Of a stretch of 33,984 bases of DNA, positions 23,305 to 29,394 are shown one piece after another. Position 1 is the stretch's first letter, and every line of letters begins with the position of its first letter. The stretch is from a virus, in IMG/VR virus record IMGVR_UViG_3300041409_000318, positions 1 through 33,984 of that record; one strand, given 5' to 3'. A program made the translations under genes and the position numbers. Below the pieces are notes generated by a model. It worked only from the letters and a program-made list of their open reading frames with translations. It made no database searches and was not told the origin of the DNA.

Positions 23305-23874
23305 ATGATCGTTCGCGCCATCAACGCCATCGTGATCCACTGCGCGGCCACGCCCAACGGCGCGCCGTATCCCGTCGCCCAGATCGATCGCGACCACCAG
23401 GCCCGCGGCTTTCACCGCCAGGCGCACTGGTTAAAGCAGTGGAACCCGCACCTGCCGGCGATCGGCTATCACTACTACATCGGCACCGACGGCCTGCGCA
23501 GCAACGGCCGCCACCTCGAGGAGATCGGCGCCCACGTGCAGGGCAGCAATGCACGCTCGATCGGCATCTGCATGGCCGGTACCGATCGCTTCACCGCCAT
23601 GCAGTGGATGGCATTGAAGGCCCTGGTGATGGAAGTGGCGCGCCACCTGAGTGATGGTCGGGTGCAGCAGCCGTATCCGATGATAAATGCCGACCAGGTC
23701 ACCGCGGCCCTCTCGGTGATGGGCGTGCGCCTGCTGGGCCACCGCGACTTTTCTCCGGATCTCGACGGCGACGGCATCATCGAGCGCCACGAGTGGATGA
23801 AGTACTGCCCGGGCTTCGACGTGGAAACCTGGAAGCGCAGCGGCTTCACCGCGCAGCCGGCGCACCTGTGCTGA
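23305..23874 (+). CDS. N-acetylmuramoyl-L-alanine amidase (endolysin) with EF-hand-like loop
   Basis: 189-residue amidase_2/T7-lysozyme-type enzyme that cuts the bond between MurNAc and L-Ala in peptidoglycan. Visible features are IVIHCAAT with zinc ligand His12, HWLKQWNPHLPAIGYHYYIG, GAHVQGSNARSIGICM, and GHRDFSPD with His146 and Cys168 (KYCPGFDV) as the remaining ligands. Between the last two ligands lies an insertion DLDGDGIIERHE (152-163) that fits the EF-hand loop consensus exactly (Asp at 1, 3, 5; Gly 6; Ile 8; Glu 12). Calcium could therefore stabilise the active site. No signal peptide is present, so it needs the holin or another route. Confidence 0.9.
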   Translation: MIVRAINAIVIHCAATPNGAPYPVAQIDRDHQARGFHRQAHWLKQWNPHLPAIGYHYYIGTDGLRSNGRHLEEIGAHVQGSNARSIGICMAGTDRFTAMQWMALKALVMEVARHLSDGRVQQPYPMINADQVTAALSVMGVRLLGHRDFSPDLDGDGIIERHEWMKYCPGFDVETWKRSGFTAQPAHLC

Positions 23875-23892
23875 TCTCATAAATTTATGAGA
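23875..23892. promoter_or_regulatory. Perfect 18-bp AT-rich palindrome
   Basis: TCTCATAAATTTATGAGA is a perfect inverted repeat beginning directly after the amidase stop codon, 25 bases before the holin-like start. Its AT content contrasts with the GC-rich surroundings. With no loop or T run it is not a normal terminator. A dimeric regulator binding site or part of a local promoter region is possible. Confidence 0.5.
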
Positions 23893-23916
23893 AACCCTCA
23901 ACCGAAGGAGCAAACC

Positions 23917-24324
23917 ATGAAACATTTTTCCGCGCTTGCACTACTCGTCGCCATGCTGCTGGTGCCCACCCTGATCCTCGCCCAAGGGCTACTGCCCGAC
24001 AGTGTGAAGGATATTTTCGGCGCCCTGATCGGCTGGCCACGCACTCTGGCTGAGAACGTGTTCCTCGCCGCGGCCTGGCTGGGCGTGTTCGCGCACTGGT
24101 GGAACAAGCGCCGGCTAGGGGAAGTCACCGGCAACTTCATCGCTTACCTGATGGCCGAGCGCCGCGACTTCGCCTTCAGCGCCATGACTGTGCTGTTCAT
24201 CTACGCCGCCATCATGGGCCTGATCTCCGCCGGCCTTGTGGCCACCGCGGCCTGGCCTGGCGCACTGGTCGGCGGCATCGCGATCGGGTGGGTGATCGAT
24301 TCGATACTGACGCCGAAATCATGA
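23917..24324 (+). CDS. Holin-like membrane protein
   Basis: Start ATG at 23917 after GAAGGAG; 135 residues. Hydrophobic segments are residues 4-23 (FSALALLVAMLLVPTLILA, possibly a cleaved signal), about 42-59 (ENVFLAAAWLGVFAHWW), and about 85-130 (two helices, TVLFIYAAIMGLISAGLV and GALVGGIAIGWVIDSIL). A short cytoplasmic-type basic loop (NKRRLGEV) lies between them. Small multi-helix membrane proteins next to an amidase and Rz/Rz1 are usually holins. No holin family is recognised with certainty, so the role is inferred from topology and position. The stop overlaps the next ATG (ATGA). Confidence 0.65.
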   Translation: MKHFSALALLVAMLLVPTLILAQGLLPDSVKDIFGALIGWPRTLAENVFLAAAWLGVFAHWWNKRRLGEVTGNFIAYLMAERRDFAFSAMTVLFIYAAIMGLISAGLVATAAWPGALVGGIAIGWVIDSILTPKS

Positions 24325-24644
24325 AGCTCATAGAACTCAATCCACAGTGGCTCGGCAACGGGGGCGAGGGAGTCACCGAGACCGCGACTGGTAAAGCGGT
24401 GCCACGCCGTGAAGGCGTCGGCGTTGATCTGGATTGCCCCTGCGGCTGCGATCGGCGCCTCTATGTGCCATTCAAAAACCCGCTAGATGGCGGCCCGTCG
24501 ATCCATCACAGCAGCACGGGCGGCTGGCTGCGCACCGGCGAAGACTTCGAGACATTGACCCTGACGCCCTCGATCCAGCGTGCTGATCCGAACGGTTGCC
24601 GCTGGCATGGCTTCATCACCAACGGCGAGATCGTCAACGCATGA
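24321..24644 (+). CDS. DUF6527-like zinc-motif protein, copy 1
   Basis: 107 residues, ATGA-coupled to the holin-like gene. It begins KLIELNPQWLGNGGEGV and has a cysteine cluster CPCGC (about 39-43). The C-terminal half carries GEDFETLTLTPSIQ, then a Cys and WHGFITNGEI. These features resemble the DUF6527 family of phage and bacterial small proteins, whose function is unknown. The Cys cluster and His residues suggest zinc binding. The next gene encodes a second, diverged copy with the same C-terminal motifs. Confidence 0.7.
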   Translation: MKLIELNPQWLGNGGEGVTETATGKAVPRREGVGVDLDCPCGCDRRLYVPFKNPLDGGPSIHHSSTGGWLRTGEDFETLTLTPSIQRADPNGCRWHGFITNGEIVNA

Positions 24645-24946
24645 AGCTCACCGACCTTGAGCCGCGGTGGGTGCACGAGAATGTGTTCGTCTTCCGGTGC
24701 CCGCATTGCCAAAAGACCTGGATCTCGTGCAAGTCAACGCCCATGTCCATCGGTGAACAGTTCGAGCATTTCAGGTCTGCCAACTTGGAGCCAGCCGGCC
24801 CGAGATATGCGGTCGTGCCGATGAATGAAGAAACGGCGTGGGCAATGAGCGGTAAGGATTTCGAAACCCTTAGTGTCACACCGTCGATCGACGCCAGTGC
24901 GTCCGGACATTGGCACGGCTTTATCACCAACGGCGAAATCCGATGA
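24641..24946 (+). CDS. DUF6527-like zinc-motif protein, copy 2
   Basis: 101 residues, ATGA-coupled to copy 1. It begins KLTDLEPRWVHENVFVFRCP with CPHC plus a nearby Cys (FRCPHCQKTWISC). Its end repeats the copy-1 pattern: GKDFETLSVTPSID, then HWHGFITNGEIR. The middle differs from copy 1 and the codons are less GC-rich than the structural genes, which points to an old tandem duplication or to acquisition of a pair. A role in lysis is not evident; accessory (moron-type) genes are often inserted at this place. It overlaps the Rz start by 4 bases. Confidence 0.7.
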   Translation: MKLTDLEPRWVHENVFVFRCPHCQKTWISCKSTPMSIGEQFEHFRSANLEPAGPRYAVVPMNEETAWAMSGKDFETLSVTPSIDASASGHWHGFITNGEIR

Positions 24947-25380
24947 TCCAGATCTACGCGATCGCCGCGCTGGTGGCGGCCGCTGTGCTCACTGGCGGCG
25001 GCTTCTACATCAAGTCGCTGCGTGCCGAGGTGGGCCAGCTCACCCAGGCCTACAGCATTGCCGCCCAGACCGCGATCGACAACAAGGCCGAGCTGGAGCG
25101 CGAGATCGGCGAGCGCGCGCGCACCGACCGGCTGCTGCTCAAGCGAGAACGCGAGCGCGAACGTATCCGCAAAACCAATGGAGACTTGAATGCGCTACTC
25201 GACAACCTCAAGCGCGGCAGTGCGGACGTGCGCACTTGGAGCGGCGCTGCTGTTCCTGATGGCGTGCGCGGGCTGCTCAACGGCCCCGCGGCTGCCGCCG
25301 GCGAAGGAAATCCACAAGCAGTACCCGCCGCCGAGCCTGACCGAACCCACGAGTCTTCCAGCGATCGAGATCCGCACTAA
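24943..25380 (+). CDS. Rz: Rz-like inner membrane spanin
   Basis: 145 residues with a single N-terminal membrane helix (IYAIAALVAAAVLTGGGFYI). A periplasmic coiled coil rich in Glu/Arg/Lys follows (AELEREIGERARTDRLLLKR), with a Pro/Ala/Ser-rich end. The start ATG at 24943 overlaps the upstream stop. A lipoprotein gene lies in the +1 frame within its 3' half, the classic Rz/Rz1 layout. The complex fuses inner and outer membranes in the last step of lysis of Gram-negative hosts. Confidence 0.85.
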   Translation: MIQIYAIAALVAAAVLTGGGFYIKSLRAEVGQLTQAYSIAAQTAIDNKAELEREIGERARTDRLLLKRERERERIRKTNGDLNALLDNLKRGSADVRTWSGAAVPDGVRGLLNGPAAAAGEGNPQAVPAAEPDRTHESSSDRDPH

Positions 25381-25480
25381 CGACGACCTGGTTGCCGCCG
25401 TCCTGGCGGCCCGGCGTGCCGTCGACGAGTGCAACGCCGACAAGGCAGCGCTGCGGGCCTGGGCGTCCGAGAACAAATGA
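25190..25480 (+). CDS. Rz1: Rz1-like outer membrane lipoprotein spanin
   Basis: 96 residues, starting inside Rz in the +1 frame and ending 100 bases past it. It has a lipoprotein signal (RTCALGAALLFLMACAGCS), with either the LMAC or the following CAGC cysteine as lipidation site. A Pro-rich segment (APRLPPAKEIHKQYPPPS) follows, then a short helix. The proline-rich mature part and the nested position mark it as the outer membrane partner of Rz. The extension beyond Rz is longer than in lambda, where Rz1 is fully embedded. Confidence 0.85.
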   Translation: MRYSTTSSAAVRTCALGAALLFLMACAGCSTAPRLPPAKEIHKQYPPPSLTEPTSLPAIEIRTNDDLVAAVLAARRAVDECNADKAALRAWASENK

Positions 25481-25532
25481 AGTTTGCAGTCCCTGGCGGC
25501 CGGGTCGACCGCAGTGAAGTAAGGAGCAAAGC

Positions 25533-25859
25533 ATGAAAAAAACTCTCCTGTTATTGAGCATTGCCGCGGCCGCGCTGTTCGCTGTGCCGGCGTTTGCCCA
25601 GGATCCAAGTCCGGATCTGAAGGCCGACGTCGACAAGGTCAAGGCGCCGACCCTGGTGATAGTCGCCGGCGTTGATGCCGGTCCGGAGCCGGTGGTCCTG
25701 TTCAGGGACGTTGTGATCGGCCCGGCCAGCCTGGTGCCCAGTCTGGTACCGGTGACGGCGCTGCAGCCCCAGCGCCAGCTGGTGCCGGCCTACACGCCGC
25801 ATCGCCTGCAGCGCACGGCTCACGGCCAGGATCCGCCCGCGGTCGTTCTGCGGTCTTAG
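25533..25859 (+). CDS. Small exported protein, 108 aa
   Basis: Clear signal peptide (MKKTLLLLSIAAAALFAVPA, cleavage after AFA before QDPSPD) and ribosome binding site TAAGGAG. The mature ~85 residues hold a hydrophobic strand (TLVIVAGVDAGPEPVVLFRD) and a Pro/Val/Leu-rich remainder without cysteines. No family is recognised. It is the last rightward gene before two terminators. It may be a periplasmic accessory factor such as a superinfection or lysis modulator, which is speculation. Its position at the end of the late operon is typical of moron genes. Confidence 0.6.
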   Translation: MKKTLLLLSIAAAALFAVPAFAQDPSPDLKADVDKVKAPTLVIVAGVDAGPEPVVLFRDVVIGPASLVPSLVPVTALQPQRQLVPAYTPHRLQRTAHGQDPPAVVLRS

Positions 25860-25873
25860 TGTCCGGTGAAAAG

Positions 25874-25913
25874 AAAAGGCCCGCCATCCTCGCAAGGGGG
25901 TGGCGGGCCTTTT
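25874..25913. terminator. Bidirectional intrinsic terminator
   Basis: AAAAGGCCCGCCA pairs perfectly over 13 bases with TGGCGGGCCTTTT. U-rich tails follow on both strands (TTTTGTCGTTT on plus, TTTTCTTTTC on minus). It ends the rightward late operon and could also stop the leftward operon. Confidence 0.88.
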
Positions 25914-26005
25914 GTCGTTTCTGGGTGCCATTGACGCCCGCTGCCGGCGGGCGCATCATTCGTCTCCTAGAGCCCGTCCGGACAGTTACCTGCCCGCACA
26001 AGTTG

Positions 26006-26030
26006 AAGCCCCGCGCAAGCGGGGCTTTTA
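26006..26030 (+). terminator. Second intrinsic terminator at operon junction
   Basis: AAGCCCCGC pairs with GCGGGGCTT around a GCAA tetraloop, followed by TTACTTTT on the plus strand. It overlaps the last codons of the leftward HTH gene. Together with the terminator at 25874 it insulates the two converging operons. Confidence 0.8.
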
Positions 26031-26360
26031 CTTTTGGGCCTTCGCCTTCGCCTCGAGTAGGCGATCGTAGTATTCCTTGCGCAGCTGGCCGGTCTTGGCC
26101 AGGAACAATTCGAACAGCCCGGGGTGCATGCGCCGCCCTTCGGCGCCTTCCATTTCCCAGTTCTCCCAGGATCGCGTGGTCGCGTGGATCACCTCCGCGG
26201 CCGCGGCTTGCGTCAGCTCGACCTTGATTCGAGCGGCGCGCACTTCGGCCGCGGTGGGGTTCGCCGTCAGGCTGCGGTTCGCCTGGCTGCGGTTCGGATG
26301 GTTGCTCATGGTCGGGCCCTTGATCTGGTCCGCGGATTCTAACGCCGTCGACGTGCTCAT
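26028..26360 (-). CDS. Helix-turn-helix regulator (Cro/CI-like fold)
   Basis: 110 residues. The segment from about residue 37 (AAEVRAARIKVELTQAAAAE, then VIHATTRSWENWEMEG) has the layout of an XRE-type HTH, with LTQ-x-A-A before the turn and a recognition helix near TTRSWENWE. Such short proteins occur in phage accessory regions and probably bind DNA. The ATG at 26360 has AGGAG upstream and overlaps the upstream stop (ATGA); an ATG at 26309 is an alternative start. It is the last gene of the leftward operon, so a lysogeny-repressor role is not indicated. Its target is unknown. Confidence 0.7.
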   Translation of the reverse strand: MSTSTALESADQIKGPTMSNHPNRSQANRSLTANPTAAEVRAARIKVELTQAAAAEVIHATTRSWENWEMEGAEGRRMHPGLFELFLAKTGQLRKEYYDRLLEAKAKAQK

Positions 26361-26671
26361 GTTGTGCGCTCCTGGTTGTTGGGCATCTGGTGCTGGGTGA
26401 CCCGGCCGTCCGGGTGCAGGATGGTGTAGCGCACCGGCTCACTGAACGGCCCGGTGAGGGTGCCGTGCGATCGCGCGCGGGGCGGTACCGGCTGGCCGGG
26501 CTTCAGGACCAGCCATTCGCCCCTGGCCTTCCACACCGTGACCGGCACGCCCGGTTCCGCGGCCGCCAGGCGGTATGCCAGGCGCCAGGCGCGGCGCTCG
26601 GCGTCCGAGGCATCATCCGGTGAGGGCTCCGGCGCCGAGGGCCTGCAGGCCCATTCGAGACCGGCACTCAT
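26357..26671 (-). CDS. Hypothetical protein, 104 aa
   Basis: Linked by ATGA overlaps on both sides, so part of one operon with the SprT-like and HTH genes. The N-terminus is polar, with an acidic segment (APEPSPDDASDAERRAWRLA). The centre reads as strands (VPVTVWKARGEWLVLKPGQP), followed by PVRYTILHPDGRVTQH, a beta-hairpin-like end. No family is recognised. It contains one cysteine and no membrane segment. Confidence 0.62.
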   Translation of the reverse strand: MSAGLEWACRPSAPEPSPDDASDAERRAWRLAYRLAAAEPGVPVTVWKARGEWLVLKPGQPVPPRARSHGTLTGPFSEPVRYTILHPDGRVTQHQMPNNQERTT

Positions 26672-27351
26672 GCCGCCACCTTGTAGACCATCGGCGCTTC
26701 GACCTGCTTGCCCGGATCGCGTTTAAACGCTGTGCCGCAGTCGCCGCAGGTCGCGTTGAATTCGTCGCGACCGACGCGGGCGATCACGCCGCAGCCGCAG
26801 ACAAATTTGCGCAGCCGGCTGCCGGATCCCGTGCCGCGGGACTTGCCGCCCTTTACGCCGACGCCAGCGCTGCAGGGGCGGATCTTGAACTTGACCGGGG
26901 CACCGTTGGCGCCAAAGCCTTCCAGAGGGCGGGGCTGGCCATCCGTGGGCTTCGGCAGGGCGGCGATCGCGAGCCGAATCTCCGGAGCGAAGCAAGCCAT
27001 CGAGTACTTGGTGCCGGCGGCGCGCACGAACAGCAGGCCGAGGCGTTTGCAGGCCTCGAGCCAGCCCTTGCCGTGACCAGCGCCCGGGCCGGCGATCACG
27101 TGCGCCAGCTCGTGCAGGGTGGTGCCGGCGACCTGGATGTGGGAGTCCTCGCCGAAGGCGCAGATCTCGGCGAAGGCGTGGTCGTGGCCATTTTTCCAGC
27201 AGCCGAAGTAGGTGACGCCGCGGGTGTGGCTGGATCCGGCACCGTAGACCAGCTTGGCATCGAGGGCGGCCGCGCGCTCTTCATCGTTTAAACGCTGGAC
27301 CGCGATGTCGCGCACTGCCTGGATGTACTGCTCGTGGGTGAAGGTTTGCAT
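26668..27351 (-). CDS. SprT-like zinc metallopeptidase
   Basis: 227 residues. The catalytic HELAH lies at 80-84 (GTTLHELAHVIAGPGAGHGK) with His93 as likely third zinc ligand, the SprT/Spartan arrangement. A C-terminal zinc ribbon follows (FVCGCGVIARVG...TCGDCG). In eukaryotes the related Spartan protease removes proteins cross-linked to DNA; phage and bacterial SprT-like proteins are less defined. CAGGAGAG precedes the ATG. It is the first gene after the attachment core in the leftward direction. Two GTTTAAAC palindromes fall in the gene (26721-26728 and 27286-27293). Confidence 0.82.
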   Translation of the reverse strand: MQTFTHEQYIQAVRDIAVQRLNDEERAAALDAKLVYGAGSSHTRGVTYFGCWKNGHDHAFAEICAFGEDSHIQVAGTTLHELAHVIAGPGAGHGKGWLEACKRLGLLFVRAAGTKYSMACFAPEIRLAIAALPKPTDGQPRPLEGFGANGAPVKFKIRPCSAGVGVKGGKSRGTGSGSRLRKFVCGCGVIARVGRDEFNATCGDCGTAFKRDPGKQVEAPMVYKVAA

Positions 27352-27412
27352 CTGGCTCTCCTGGCCCCTGATTGCCCCGAGGCGCGGGTCGCGGCACTTG
27401 CCGCTGGTACTG

Positions 27413-27439
27413 GGTGGAGGCGGCGGGAGTTGAACCCGC
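27413..27439 (-). other. attP core matching tmRNA 3' end
   Basis: On the minus strand this reads as a T-arm with acceptor end: GCGGG-TTCAACT-CCCGC, then CGCCTCC-ACC. GGGTTCAACTCCC and the ending CTCCACC match the 3' end of bacterial tmRNA genes (ssrA), whose acceptor has the G-U pair this end implies. Only the 3' segment is present, not a whole RNA gene. With int and xis 0.8-2 kb away, this is best read as the phage attachment core, which would restore ssrA on integration. Confidence 0.78.
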
Positions 27440-27500
27440 TTGGACTGGATCTAGAGCCCGTCCTGGTTACCGAACCCGCCCCCAACATGGAAACCATTGT

Positions 27501-27515
27501 CCACTCATTGAGTGG
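27501..27515. promoter_or_regulatory. Palindrome CCACTCA-T-TGAGTGG near attP core
   Basis: A perfect 7-base inverted repeat around one central T, 62 bases from the attachment core. A related shorter palindrome (ATTCA-T-TGAAT) lies at 27907-27917, and both share the centre TCATTGA. These may be Xis, IHF-like or repressor sites of the integration module. Confidence 0.4.
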
Positions 27516-27537
27516 GAGTGTCAAGGGGTTTGTGCAA

Positions 27538-27771
27538 TTATTTTTCGGGAAGGTCGTCGGCCCCGGCCGCGCGCTCCGGTGAAAAGCAGACGTCTGCAGG
27601 GCCGACCAGGTGGCCGCGCTTGCGGCAGATGCGCAGGTTGCGATCGACGTCGACCGGGGTGTCGCAGAAGTGCTCGCAGATCCCGCAGCGCGGCTCGATG
27701 CCGTGCAGCCGGTACCAGGCTTGCATGCCGTAGTTCAGCCGGATCCCGACGGTGATGCGCTGGCGCTTCAT
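27538..27771 (-). CDS. Small four-Cys zinc-motif protein, 77 aa
   Basis: I chose the ATG at 27771; a TTG further upstream (27825) would add 18 residues. The protein has CGICEHFC (about 30-37), then NLRICRKRGHLVGPADVC, a C-x2-C-x3-C plus C/H-x-C layout that suggests a small zinc-binding domain. Similar small Cys-rich proteins are common in phage accessory regions. No obvious ribosome binding site is present. It lies within the attachment region between the core and the phased repeats, an unusual place for a gene. Confidence 0.6.
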   Translation of the reverse strand: MKRQRITVGIRLNYGMQAWYRLHGIEPRCGICEHFCDTPVDVDRNLRICRKRGHLVGPADVCFSPERAAGADDLPEK

Positions 27772-28006
27772 GGCTGACCACTGGTAAGGTATCCAGTAGT
27801 CTATGCCGTCCCCGAAAGTGTGCAAATCCCTGCGGTAACTATCTGAATCTATTCGGGCGCATTGTGCTGTTTTGGCCTACGTTTTCGGGGCCTCGATACA
27901 GGGTTAATTCATTGAATGGAAATGTAAAAACGCGGGTGTTGTTCGTTTGCATGGGCAATAGTTGCCGCTAATTTCCGTGCCATTAGAATCAGGCACTTAG
28001 ATCATT

Positions 28007-28035
28007 TGTGCAAGGATTGTGCAAATCAAGTGCAA
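28007..28035. repeat. Three direct repeats phased by 11 bp (integrase-arm-like)
   Basis: TGTGCAA at 28007-28013 and 28018-28024, and AGTGCAA at 28029-28035, start exactly 11 bases apart, about one helical turn. Further same-strand copies lie at 27531-27537 and 27819-27825, nearer the attP core. The integrase has a lambda-like N-terminal domain of the kind that binds arm-type repeats, so these are candidate arm sites. Lambda's own attP is more compact. Confidence 0.6.
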
Positions 28036-28036
28036 A

Positions 28037-28249
28037 TTAACTTGCGGGCGGCACCAGCGGTTCGGACCAGAATTCGCCTTGAATTTGGCCTTGGCCAATG
28101 AAGGCGTCCCATAGAGGGCGGGCTAGGCATGGCGGGCCAAGGTGGGTTACCACCTCGACCACTTCAAGGCTATTTCGATCGACTGCCAACCCGGTTTCCC
28201 GAAACCAGTAGTAGCCCGGTTGAGTTGGCCAAGTGCGCGTCCAGCTCAT
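28037..28249 (-). CDS. Small protein coupled to integrase, 70 aa
   Basis: The start ATG at 28249 overlaps the integrase stop (ATGA). The sequence begins MSWTRTWPTQPGYYWFRETG, continues with an acidic/hydrophobic strand (SLEVVEVVTHLG), and ends with Trp-containing segments (LWDAFIGQGQ, FWSEP). The opening P-T-x-P-G-Y-Y-W pattern is found in small phage proteins of unknown function. It has one cysteine and no membrane segment. The phased repeats start directly after its stop. Confidence 0.65.
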   Translation of the reverse strand: MSWTRTWPTQPGYYWFRETGLAVDRNSLEVVEVVTHLGPPCLARPLWDAFIGQGQIQGEFWSEPLVPPAS

Positions 28250-29394
28250 GCGAGCTTCACTTCCAGCCACTCCGCGCCCCGGGAATCCTTGTAGACGGCG
28301 GTGGTTTTGGGATCCCGGTGGCCGAGTAGGACCTGGACATCGATGCCGCCCTGGGCTTCGTACAGGCGCGCCGCCAGGCTGCGCTGTTCGTGGAAGGTGG
28401 GCGGAGTCTGCGGATTGCCGGCTTCATCCACCGCCGCCCAGGTGAGCCCTGAGCGGTCCCGGGCTTTGCTGAATCCCTTGCTAAGCGTGTTGAGGTGCAC
28501 CGGGTCGCCGGCGGCGGCCTTGGTGTGCTTGCGCGTGTGGTGGATCAGCCGGCGCGACAGGACATTGTCGCGGCAGTCGGCGATCGCCTCCTCAAGCGAG
28601 CATCCGATCGCGTCCAGCCGCAGCGCGTAGGGAATGCGCAGGCGTGCCTTGGTCTTTTCCTGCTTCACCCACAGCTGGCTCTCGGCCGTCCAGACGTCCA
28701 CCTTGTCGCCCGGCTTGAACTCGGCAGCCTGCAGGTCCTCGAGGCGCTGGGCACTGACCATTGCCAGGCGCATCGAGCGCTGCACCCAGGGCTCCAGCTC
28801 GGCGGCCGCGGCGTAGATCGCCTGCCAGGCCTCGAGCGTGAGCCGGGCCCGCATGACCCGGGGCGTCGGCTTGGTGGTGTGGAGCACGGGATTGACCTTG
28901 CTGCGGATCCAGCCGGCGCCGATGGCTTCGGTAAAGACGTCTTTTAAGTAGGACCACAACACCAGCGCCATGCGTTCCTTGCCGCGATCGCTGTAGGTCT
29001 TGAGGAAGTCGGCGATCTGGATGATGTCGACGCGATCGATGACCATGTCGGCCAGGGGCGACGCCTTGACCAGCTGCCCGTGGTACTTGACCTGGCGCAG
29101 CGTGGTGGCGGCCAGCTGGCGCTTGGGTATCACGTCGGCATTGAAGCGATCGATCCAGGCGGCCACGGCGTGCTTGTCGTCGCGGGTGATCTTGTCGACC
29201 AGGCGCGGCGCCGCCAGCTGGCCGGCCAGGTGCAGGTTGGCCTCGAGGGCCTGGGTGATCGCGTCGCGGCGCGGGATCCGGCCGACGGTGATCCACTCGC
29301 CGGTGACGGGGTTTTGGTATTTGAACCAGCCGGGCCGGGGTTCGTACAGGTGGGCGGGCAAGTCGCGGCTGCTGGATTTTCTTTTAGGAGGCAC
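28246..29394 (-). CDS. int: Tyrosine integrase (lambda Int type)
   Basis: 382-residue site-specific recombinase. Catalytic residues are visible as Arg217 (SAQRLEDLQ), a Lys in the KTKARLRIPYAL hairpin, His335/Arg338 (TFHEQRSLAA), His359 (LLGHRD) and the nucleophile Tyr368 (TAVYKD). The N-terminus (LYEPRPGWFKYQNPVTGEW) fits the arm-binding domain of lambda integrase. A core-binding helical domain follows, from about residue 72 to 172. The GTG start at 29394 overlaps the excisionase gene by 11 bases. It probably acts on the tmRNA-type core at 27413-27439. Confidence 0.93.
   Translation of the reverse strand: MPPKRKSSSRDLPAHLYEPRPGWFKYQNPVTGEWITVGRIPRRDAITQALEANLHLAGQLAAPRLVDKITRDDKHAVAAWIDRFNADVIPKRQLAATTLRQVKYHGQLVKASPLADMVIDRVDIIQIADFLKTYSDRGKERMALVLWSYLKDVFTEAIGAGWIRSKVNPVLHTTKPTPRVMRARLTLEAWQAIYAAAAELEPWVQRSMRLAMVSAQRLEDLQAAEFKPGDKVDVWTAESQLWVKQEKTKARLRIPYALRLDAIGCSLEEAIADCRDNVLSRRLIHHTRKHTKAAAGDPVHLNTLSKGFSKARDRSGLTWAAVDEAGNPQTPPTFHEQRSLAARLYEAQGGIDVQVLLGHRDPKTTAVYKDSRGAEWLEVKLA

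Noticed and set aside
25936-25954. Hairpin CGCCCGC/GCGGGCG as a third terminator
   Set aside because: It has no T run on either side; two genuine terminators flank it.
27413-27439. A tRNA or tmRNA gene
   Set aside because: Only the T-arm and 3' acceptor strand are present; no 5' acceptor, D-arm, anticodon arm or tag peptide region is seen upstream. An attachment core explains it better.
25967-27463. 13-mer CTAGAGCCCGTCC at 25967-25979 and 27451-27463 as an attachment-site pair
   Set aside because: A shared 13-mer is expected by chance among all pairs in 34 kb, and the tmRNA-like core is a far better attachment candidate.
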